Origin: Pseudomonadota bacterium
Lineage (GTDB): Bacteria; Myxococcota; Polyangia; GCA-2747355; JACKDQ01
Assembly: GCA_030591195.1 (NCBI GenBank)
Contig: JAUVBO010000268.1
Coordinates: 1-5,548 of the forward strand
Direction of reading: 5' to 3'
Length of the DNA stretch: 5,548 nucleotides
The position numbers and the translations under genes are program-made. Positions 1-4,534 of this stretch are shown one piece after another. The stretch's first letter is position 1. Each line of letters begins with the position of its first letter. Under the pieces are notes generated by a model. It had not been told where the DNA came from and did no database searches. It worked only from the letters and a program-made list of their open reading frames with translations.

Positions 1-26
1 AGCAAGCCGAGCATGAACCCTGCGCG

Positions 27-69
27 GAGCACGGCGCTTCTTTCGGCGCGGTAGCGGCCGCCTGTGCTC
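27..69. repeat. Long inverted repeat downstream of the FG-GAP gene
   Basis: GAGCAC+GGCG at 27-36 is the reverse complement of CGCC+GTGCTC at 59-69, apart from a single unpaired T at 63. This gives a 10-bp, GC-rich stem around a 22-base loop. It begins 68 bases past the stop codon of the minus-strand FG-GAP gene, so it could fold in that transcript's 3' region. No T-run follows on either strand, so it is not a classical intrinsic terminator. It may be a processing or Rho-type boundary, or chance in GC-rich DNA. The rest of 1-136 shows no supported gene. Confidence 0.35.
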
Positions 70-136
70 GATCGTAGGTTTTCTGGGACGCGGGGGGCGG
101 ACGGCGGAGCTGGGACGGCCGACAAGGCAGGGGGGG

Positions 137-1840
137 CTACTTGGGGAGGTAGCCGTTGCGGAGCAGGTTGCCGCGGCCGGTGGGCCAGAGCAGGCAGTTG
201 TCCGAGGAGCCGGCGACGGCGTAGCCGTGGACCAGCGCCTGGCCCTCGTCACCATCCTTGAGGCTGAGCCAGATCTCCAGGACGCCGTCGCCATCGAGGT
301 CAGCCACCGTCGGCACGGCCATCGCACCCCGACCAGGCAGGGCGAGCTTGTGCAGTTGCTGGCCCGCCGCGTCGAGGACGAAGAGGTGGCTGTTGTTGTT
401 GTCCGGCGAGTAGCTGGCGAAGACCACCTCGGGCGCGCCGTCGCCGTTGAGATCGGCCAACGCCACGCCGGCGGTCAGCACCTTGGCGTTGGAGGTGTAG
501 CGATAGCTCCACAGGGACTCGCGCCCGGCGCTGACGCAGTGGAGCTGCCCGTCGAAGCCGGCGAAGACCATCTCCAGCCCGGCGGCGTCGGGGTCGATGT
601 CGGCGACCGAGACCTGGTTGGTCGCCCCGACGACGTTGGTCCCCTCGAAGTCCCAGAGCCCGGCGAGGTACTCCTCGACCTGGTAGGGAGCCTCCCAGCC
701 CGCCGCCCGGCTGGCGTCGTGGTGCAGCAGCCACAGGGCCACCCCGCGCTTGCGGTCGCTCTGGGAGGCATTCTGCACCGACCCGAGGATCACCAGCTCC
801 ATCGTGCCGTCGCCGTCGATGTCGGCGATGGCTGGGGCCGAGTTGGTGAAGTGAGCCTGATTCGCCTGGGCCTCGTTGTCCGCCCAGCCCTGCTTGGCGA
901 GGTCGTAGTCGTGCAGAAACCGAACGCCGGGCCATTTCTTGGCGCCCTCGAACATCGGACTGGCGTCGAATGCGCGCCCGTCGCCAGCGTGGAGGCTGAG
1001 GTAGGCGTTGTCCTGGGCGGCGAAGATGTCGAGCTTGCCATCACCGTCCACGTCGCCGAGCGCCACGCACTGGTCGTAGCCGCCGGTGACGTAGCAGTCG
1101 TCGTCGCAGCCCGAGGTGCCGCTGGTGTTCGGCGGAAAGCCGCTGACCGGGCTGCCGTCGGCCTCGTAGGCCATGATCAGGTCCTGCTGGCCATCCTTGC
1201 TCAGCACGTCGGTCGTCACGACGACGATCTCGAGCGCGCCGTCACCATCGATGTCGCCAGCGGCGATGGCGCGCAGCTCGTCACGAAAAGCCACCGGAAA
1301 GCCGGCGAGCGGCGCGCCAGCGGCGTCGAACGCGTGGACCTGCTTTCGTGAGGCCACGGCCACCTCGAGCCCACCACCAGCGACCAGATCGGCCACCACC
1401 GGCGAGGCCCAGATCCGCCCGCTCTTCAGGTCCGCGCGCCAGGCCACCGAGCCGTCGGCCTTCCAGACCACCAGCCGGTTGTCGCGCACGGCCACCAGCT
1501 CCCGCCGGCCGCTGCCGTCGAGGTCGACCACCGCCACCGATCCGAGCCAGCCCTCATGCCAGGCGTCTTTCAGCTCGTGGGCCAGCTTCGGCGCAGCCAC
1601 CGGTCCTGCGCCACCACCGGCCGCCGCGCCGCAGCTCGGCGCCAGCGGCTTGAGCGCACCGTCAGTGCGCGGCGGGGACGTGCCGCGATCGGCGATCGGC
1701 GGGGGCGCGCCATCGCTGCTTGGTGGGGCGCCGTCTGCGCCCCCGTCCCCGCCAAAGCCGCTGTTGCCGCAACCCACCCCAACCGCCATCAGCGGGAGCC
1801 AGAGGAGGGTCAAACGTCGTCCCCGGTTCACCTTGCACAT
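137..1840 (-). CDS. FG-GAP/VCBS-repeat beta-propeller lipoprotein (567 aa)
   Basis: This is probably an exported, lipid-anchored protein of the envelope or cell surface. Residues 1-23 form a signal peptide (basic RGRR, then a hydrophobic core) ending at C24 in a relaxed lipobox (VGVGC). A low-complexity Gly/Asp/Ala/Pro linker follows to about residue 85. The body carries eight FG-GAP/VCBS-type loops, with D-x-D/N-x-D-G or variants starting at D106, D151 (degenerate), D196, D263, D340, D414, D463 and D514, each followed by a beta strand such as LEIVVV or MELVILG. In this superfamily such loops bind Ca2+ and the repeats build a 7- or 8-bladed propeller like the integrin alpha head; ligand binding is therefore plausible but unproven. 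A Cys cluster lies at C245, C249 and C258. The frame is open to 2350, but that extension lacks a signal peptide and overlaps the next gene, so the ATG at 1840 was chosen although no Shine-Dalgarno precedes it. The specific ligand is unknown. Confidence 0.88.
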   Translation of the reverse strand: MCKVNRGRRLTLLWLPLMAVGVGCGNSGFGGDGGADGAPPSSDGAPPPIADRGTSPPRTDGALKPLAPSCGAAAGGGAGPVAAPKLAHELKDAWHEGWLGSVAVVDLDGSGRRELVAVRDNRLVVWKADGSVAWRADLKSGRIWASPVVADLVAGGGLEVAVASRKQVHAFDAAGAPLAGFPVAFRDELRAIAAGDIDGDGALEIVVVTTDVLSKDGQQDLIMAYEADGSPVSGFPPNTSGTSGCDDDCYVTGGYDQCVALGDVDGDGKLDIFAAQDNAYLSLHAGDGRAFDASPMFEGAKKWPGVRFLHDYDLAKQGWADNEAQANQAHFTNSAPAIADIDGDGTMELVILGSVQNASQSDRKRGVALWLLHHDASRAAGWEAPYQVEEYLAGLWDFEGTNVVGATNQVSVADIDPDAAGLEMVFAGFDGQLHCVSAGRESLWSYRYTSNAKVLTAGVALADLNGDGAPEVVFASYSPDNNNSHLFVLDAAGQQLHKLALPGRGAMAVPTVADLDGDGVLEIWLSLKDGDEGQALVHGYAVAGSSDNCLLWPTGRGNLLRNGYLPK

Positions 1841-1848
1841 GACGGGGG

Positions 1849-1854
1849 AGCATA
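1849..1854 (-). promoter_or_regulatory. Possible leaderless -10 element for the FG-GAP gene
   Basis: On the minus strand TATGCT (TAnnnT type) sits exactly 8 bases before the ATG at 1840, with CCCCCGTC between. That is where a -10 hexamer lies when transcription starts at the start codon, and it would explain the absence of any Shine-Dalgarno sequence. No convincing -35 element is seen. The alternative is read-through from the 147-aa lipoprotein gene upstream. This is inference from spacing only. Confidence 0.25.
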
Positions 1855-1880
1855 GCAGATCCGGTTTGCGCGAGTGCTGC

Positions 1881-1892
1881 TGCCCAAGGGCA
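1881..1892. repeat. Short inverted repeat between the two lipoprotein genes
   Basis: TGCCC and GGGCA flank a central AA, giving a 12-bp near-palindrome in the 107-bp spacer (1841-1947). It lies about 41-52 bases upstream of the FG-GAP start codon. It could be an operator half-site pair or chance; the loop is too short for an RNA hairpin terminator and no T-run follows. The rest of the spacer shows only a small direct repeat of AGCGAC near 1923-1937. Confidence 0.2.
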
Positions 1893-1947
1893 CGAGGACG
1901 GCACCGAGACGCCGGTCGAGGAGCGACAGCGAGCGACGGGGGACCGA

Positions 1948-2391
1948 CTAGAAGCTCGCGCCGTCGAAGTCGATGTCGAGCCGCTGGACCCCGGTGCCGT
2001 GCAGGACCAGGGAGGAGGAGACCGAGCCGACGATCATGTCGTAGTCGTCGAGCGCGGTGACGGTGACCCGGTAGTCGCCCCGGGGCAGGTAGAGCAGGTC
2101 GCTCTCGGTCGACCAGTAATGGGCACGGCAGTCGACCACGGTCTCGCGGGTCTCCGGCCCGTAGAGCGTGACCGTCCAGCGCTCGATGCCATACACCGCG
2201 CACAAGGACGATGCCTCGGAGTGATCGATGGTCCAGTTGACCTCGATGCTGGCCAGGGCTGACCCTTCGACTTGGACCTGCACGCCGCCTTCTAGCAGCT
2301 CGTCGTCCACGGTAACAATGCAGCCAGACGCGAGGAGCAGGCTGGCGCAAAGAGCAACAAAAAGGCTAATATTTCTCGTCAAATGCGTCAT
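1948..2391 (-). CDS. Small lipoprotein of unknown function (147 aa)
   Basis: I do not recognise the family. Residues 1-23 are a lipoprotein signal peptide (MTHLTRN, a hydrophobic core, then LLLASG) with the lipid-modified Cys at C24. The mature part, about 124 residues, is acidic at its start (VDDELLEGG) and then a run of alternating beta-type strands (VQVQVEG, WTVTLYG, YRVTVTALDDYD, QRLDIDFDGASF), suggesting a single beta-sandwich domain. C64 and C88 are the only Cys residues after C24 and could form a disulphide. The frame is open upstream to 2607, but the ATG at 2391 is chosen because it gives the signal peptide and has AGGAGG six bases before it. The first 15 codons are notably A/T-ending (AAT ATT CTT TTT GTT GCT) compared with the rest, as often seen at highly initiated starts. 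It lies 107 bp upstream of the FG-GAP lipoprotein on the same strand, so a shared envelope role is plausible. Confidence 0.85.
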   Translation of the reverse strand: MTHLTRNISLFVALCASLLLASGCIVTVDDELLEGGVQVQVEGSALASIEVNWTIDHSEASSLCAVYGIERWTVTLYGPETRETVVDCRAHYWSTESDLLYLPRGDYRVTVTALDDYDMIVGSVSSSLVLHGTGVQRLDIDFDGASF

Positions 2392-2397
2392 GGGAAC

Positions 2398-2403
2398 CCT
2401 CCT
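2398..2403 (-). promoter_or_regulatory. Strong ribosome binding site for the 147-aa lipoprotein
   Basis: AGGAGG on the minus strand is a full match to the anti-Shine-Dalgarno core, six bases before the ATG at 2391. It decides this start over the longer open frame that reaches 2607. Confidence 0.85.
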
Positions 2404-2451
2404 GGTTATGGCCGCGTCGGCTCGTTGCGTCCCATTTCGCAAGGGAGACGT

Positions 2452-2468
2452 AGCATCGGTCGTGCCAG
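2452..2468 (-). promoter_or_regulatory. Sigma-54-type -24/-12 promoter for the 147-aa lipoprotein
   Basis: The minus strand reads C-TGGCACG-ACCG-ATGC-T, against the known sigma-54 consensus Y-TGGCACG-N4-TTGC-W. Only one defined base differs (A for T), and the GG and GC dinucleotides are exactly 10 bases apart, as required. Transcription would start near 2441, leaving a leader of about 50 nt that contains the AGGAGG site. If real, expression needs an enhancer-binding activator ATPase. A sigma-70-like alternative, TTGTGG (2489-2494) and TACTCT (2467-2472) with a 16-bp spacer, is weaker and overlaps the -24 element by one base. Confidence 0.5.
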
Positions 2469-2552
2469 AGTAGGCAGCTCGAAAACCTCCACAAAAACAG
2501 TGCTCCTTATGAGCGCCGGAACCGAAACCCACCCCGTCATCTGCGCGTAGGT

Positions 2553-2566
2553 GCAGCCAGCGCTGC
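2553..2566. repeat. Inverted repeat between divergent promoters (candidate activator site)
   Basis: GCAGC-N4-GCTGC is a perfect interrupted inverted repeat, overlapping the 8-bp palindrome CAGCGCTG. Its centre is about 90 bp upstream of the predicted start of the plus-strand sigma-54-type promoter and about 118 bp upstream of the minus-strand one, which is the distance range of enhancer sites for sigma-54 activators. The role is inferred from position only; short GC-rich palindromes also arise by chance. Confidence 0.25.
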
Positions 2567-2621
2567 CGTACAGTTTCTGCCCGTGACAACGTAATCAGGC
2601 GCAACAAAGGGCTATTTATTC

Positions 2622-2638
2622 TTGGCAGGATCTTTGCT
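2622..2638 (+). promoter_or_regulatory. Sigma-54-type -24/-12 promoter pointing toward the GHKL gene
   Basis: T-TGGCAGG-ATCT-TTGC-T matches the sigma-54 consensus Y-TGGCACG-N4-TTGC-W with one defined difference (G for C). GG at 2624-2625 and GC at 2636-2637 are exactly 10 bases apart. The predicted start is near 2649, about 205 bases before the start codon at 2854. That distance is long for a plain leader, so the transcript may carry an untranslated regulatory leader or a separate small RNA. The site faces away from the minus-strand sigma-54-like element at 2452-2468. Confidence 0.5.
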
Positions 2639-2648
2639 GTCAGGTGGC

Positions 2649-2781
2649 GATCGAGATCGGCAAGACAGGTTTCGTTCGCGGAACGGGAGACGTGGCCATC
2701 GATTCACAGTGTAAACATCTGGTCACGGGCTCGGAAACTGCGGCGCGAGACGAGCATTTTGCAGCGAAAAATCACCGGACT
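2649..2781 (+). other. Apparently noncoding stretch: long leader or small RNA candidate
   Basis: I see no convincing gene here. Two foldable elements are present. CGTTC-GCG-GAACG (2673-2685) can be extended by A-T and G-T pairs to 2670-2688. GCTCG (2729-2733) pairs with CGAGC (2751-2755) over a 17-base loop and is followed by ATTTT, a weak terminator-like arrangement. A transcript from the sigma-54-type site ending there would be about 110 nt. Whether this is a 5' leader of the GHKL gene, an independent RNA or simply promoter DNA cannot be settled from sequence. Confidence 0.25.
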
Positions 2782-2811
2782 TTGTCCCAAAGCGGTCTCC
2801 TGTAGTACGAT
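2782..2811 (+). promoter_or_regulatory. Sigma-70-like promoter of the GHKL gene
   Basis: TTGTCC (2782-2787) and TACGAT (2806-2811) are separated by 18 bp. Start near 2818 would give a short leader of about 36 nt to the ATG at 2854. It may be the housekeeping promoter beside the upstream sigma-54-type one. Each hexamer matches the consensus at only four of six positions, so this is a moderate call. Confidence 0.4.
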
Positions 2812-2826
2812 TAGGATGAACTGCGG

Positions 2827-2841
2827 CCATTAATGGATTAA
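2827..2841. repeat. Overlapping palindromes in the GHKL gene leader (possible operator)
   Basis: CCATTAATGG (2827-2836) is a perfect 10-bp palindrome. It overlaps a second inverted repeat, TTAAT-GG-ATTAA (2830-2841). Both are strikingly AT-rich for this genome and lie just downstream of the sigma-70-like -10 element, where a bound repressor would block transcription. The role is inferred from position. Confidence 0.35.
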
Positions 2842-2843
2842 AC

Positions 2844-2848
2844 GGGGA
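2844..2848 (+). promoter_or_regulatory. Weak ribosome binding site of the GHKL gene
   Basis: GGGGA lies five bases before the ATG at 2854. It is a partial Shine-Dalgarno match only, and much weaker than the one on the divergent lipoprotein gene. Confidence 0.45.
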
Positions 2849-2853
2849 TCGTA

Positions 2854-4491
2854 ATGATCTTGATCGTCCCGCAAGAAATGGCGCCCGACGTCGAGTCCCT
2901 GCTCCAACGTCTTGGCAGTCAGCACGAACTGGTGCGGTGGAATCCGCAGGAGCCGTTACCGGAGGGGGACAGCCCGATCTTGCTGGATCTCCGGGGGGAG
3001 ACCCCGGAGCTCGGCGACCTGCTGGCCGAGCGCCCGAGCCCGATCCTGGTCATCGCCGAGCCAAACTGCGACAGGGTCTCCGAGCTGCCACGCGGCAACT
3101 CCTGGACGCTGATCGGCCCGGACTGGCCACTCGACGCTCAGGCCGCGCTGGTCGAGGCCAAGATCGCCGCCTGGGAGGCCCAGGCCTCCGCGGCCTTCCA
3201 GGCCACGGAGGAGCACCGGCACACCATCTCCGACGCCGACACCAAGCTCGAGGACCAGAGCATCGAGCTGTTGGTGCGCAACTCCGAGCTCAACCGGCTC
3301 GAAGCGTTCAAGAAGGGCGTGCTCAACCGGCTAGGCGATGCCGAGCGCGGCTTCATCGCCGAGATCCTGCGGCACGTCACGGAGATGGAAAAGGTAGAGG
3401 ACCTCCCTGGCTCGCTGAAGAACATCCACAACAACCTGCACCATACCGCGCTCAAGATTCAGCACATCTTCCGCTCCTTCGACCATTGGGAGCGGATCGA
3501 CCGGGCCCTCGAGGGCCGCTCGATCCTGGTCGCCACCAGCGACGAGAAGCTCCGCAAGCTGGTGGTGCGGGCGTTCGGCGACAGCGGCGCGAACATCGAA
3601 GGGGTCGCCTCGGCCGCGGAGGGGCTCGAGGTCGTCAAGGATCGCTTCGTCGACCTCCTCTACGTCAGCTGGGACAACGCGGAGCTGATCGGCCAGGCCC
3701 ACGAAGCCCGCCCCGACGTGAAGACCGTGCTGCTCACCGACGAGCTGCTGTTCGAGAACGTCGGGTCGAAGATGCTCGATCTGGCGCTGCAGAACGTGCT
3801 GATCCTCAGCCGCGCCGGCCTCGACGAGGACGACGAGGACCCGCTGTTCCTCGGCGAGCTCTCCGCCACGGCGGTCAAGCTGCTGAGCGAGGACATCTTC
3901 GGCATCGAGAAGTACCTCGCCTGGGGCACCAAGATTCACGAAGTCCTGGTCACCAACTCGGACCAGCGCTTCGAGATCCTCGATCAGATCCAGCAGTTCA
4001 CGCCCAAGGCGGGGCTCCGTCGCTCGATGGGTCAGAACCTCGAGACGATGGCCGACGAGCTGCTGATGAACGCGATCTGGGACGCGCCAGTGGACGAGAC
4101 TGGCCACCACAAGTACGCCTCGCTCTCCCGGCGCAAGTCGATCCAGCTCCTGCCTCACGAGTGTCCGGTCCTCCGCTATGGCGCCGACAGCCGCCAGGTC
4201 GGCATCTCGGTCACCGACCCGTTCGGCGGCCTCGAGCGGGACCACGCCTACCGGTACCTGGTCAAGTGCTTCTCCCGCAAGAGTGACCAGATCGACAGCA
4301 AGCGCGGCGGCGCAGGCCTCGGCCTCTACACCGCGTTCCTCGCGGTTTCGACCTTCGTGATCAACGTCGCCCCGGGCTTCCGCACCGAGGTTATCGGCCT
4401 GCTCGACAACCGCCTGTCGCGACGCAAGCTCTCGGGCCGTTCGCGCTCGTACCACTACTTCCTCTCCGAGGGACCACCGCGGGGGCGGTGA
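2854..4491 (+). CDS. GHKL-ATPase signalling protein with two degenerate receiver-like domains (545 aa)
   Basis: This is a soluble signalling protein with no signal peptide or membrane segment. Residues 1-105 look like a receiver fold (strands ILIVP, PILLDLR, PILVIAE) with D45 at the usual phospho-acceptor place, but the switch Lys is replaced (GPDWP). Residues about 106-215 are helical and partly coiled-coil. Residues 223-325 form a second receiver-like domain: SILVATSD, VDLLYVSW with S272 where the Asp would be, KTVLLTDE with T295, and NVLILSRAG without the Lys-Pro, so it is probably not phosphorylated. The C-terminal GHKL ATP-binding domain (about 390-515) shows an N box with E402 and N406, a G1 box D455-PFGG, and a G2 box GGAGLGLY (485-492). 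An insert with DAPVDETGHHKY lies between the N and G1 boxes. No canonical H-box of a DHp domain is evident, so it may be an RsbW-like kinase, an ATP-binding regulator or a pseudokinase rather than an autophosphorylating histidine kinase. The start at 2854 preserves the first beta strand. It is divergent from the lipoproteins and convergent with the hybrid kinase. Confidence 0.85.
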   Translation: MILIVPQEMAPDVESLLQRLGSQHELVRWNPQEPLPEGDSPILLDLRGETPELGDLLAERPSPILVIAEPNCDRVSELPRGNSWTLIGPDWPLDAQAALVEAKIAAWEAQASAAFQATEEHRHTISDADTKLEDQSIELLVRNSELNRLEAFKKGVLNRLGDAERGFIAEILRHVTEMEKVEDLPGSLKNIHNNLHHTALKIQHIFRSFDHWERIDRALEGRSILVATSDEKLRKLVVRAFGDSGANIEGVASAAEGLEVVKDRFVDLLYVSWDNAELIGQAHEARPDVKTVLLTDELLFENVGSKMLDLALQNVLILSRAGLDEDDEDPLFLGELSATAVKLLSEDIFGIEKYLAWGTKIHEVLVTNSDQRFEILDQIQQFTPKAGLRRSMGQNLETMADELLMNAIWDAPVDETGHHKYASLSRRKSIQLLPHECPVLRYGADSRQVGISVTDPFGGLERDHAYRYLVKCFSRKSDQIDSKRGGAGLGLYTAFLAVSTFVINVAPGFRTEVIGLLDNRLSRRKLSGRSRSYHYFLSEGPPRGR

Positions 4492-4534
4492 AGCCCGAGC
4501 GATCCCCGCGCCTCGACGACCGCTTGACCGGTGG
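4492..4534. other. Convergent 43-bp gap without a clear terminator
   Basis: The plus-strand GHKL gene and the minus-strand hybrid kinase end 43 bp apart, tail to tail. A bidirectional intrinsic terminator would be expected, but I find no strong stem with a T-run on either strand. CCGG repeats near 4528-4543 could form only a weak hairpin. Termination may be Rho-dependent, or the transcripts may overlap at their 3' ends. Confidence 0.5.

Noticed and set aside
1..32. Possible start of another minus-strand gene at the left edge (ATG at 14 or GTG at 32, reading VLRAGFMLGL)
   Set aside because: The residues are hydrophobic and could begin a signal peptide, but only 4 to 10 codons are visible, the ribosome site is weak (AGG four bases before the ATG), and the GTG lies inside an inverted repeat. 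Sequence to the left would be needed.
227..1351. Plus-strand open frame of 374 codons opposite the FG-GAP gene
   Set aside because: It is antisense to a well-supported lipoprotein gene, has no recognisable domain or signal, and its Val/Asp/Gly-rich content mirrors the complement of DxDGDG-coding repeats. Long antisense frames are common in GC-rich genes.
1841..2350. N-terminal extension of the FG-GAP frame upstream of 1840
   Set aside because: The extension is Arg/Pro/Ala-rich, would bury the signal peptide inside the protein and would overlap most of the 147-aa lipoprotein gene.
2392..2607. N-terminal extension of the 147-aa lipoprotein up to 2607
   Set aside because: The extension has no domain-like features, would hide the lipoprotein signal peptide and strong AGGAGG site, and covers the sigma-54-type promoter.
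2644..2805. Small GTG-started frame of 53 codons in the intergenic region
   Set aside because: The start lies before the predicted transcript start of the sigma-54-type promoter, has no properly spaced Shine-Dalgarno, and by my count only a little over half its codons end in G or C, unlike the neighbouring genes. I recognise no motif.
2937..4286. Second plus-strand frame of 449 codons inside the GHKL gene
   Set aside because: The translation is Arg/Gly/Pro/Ala-rich low complexity, as expected from a shifted frame of GC-rich coding DNA. The other frame has the receiver-like and GHKL motifs.
3331..4455. Minus-strand open frame of 374 codons opposite the GHKL gene
   Set aside because: It lies entirely inside the GHKL coding region, has no recognisable motif, and has the Ala/Val/Glu/Leu-rich look of a complementary frame.
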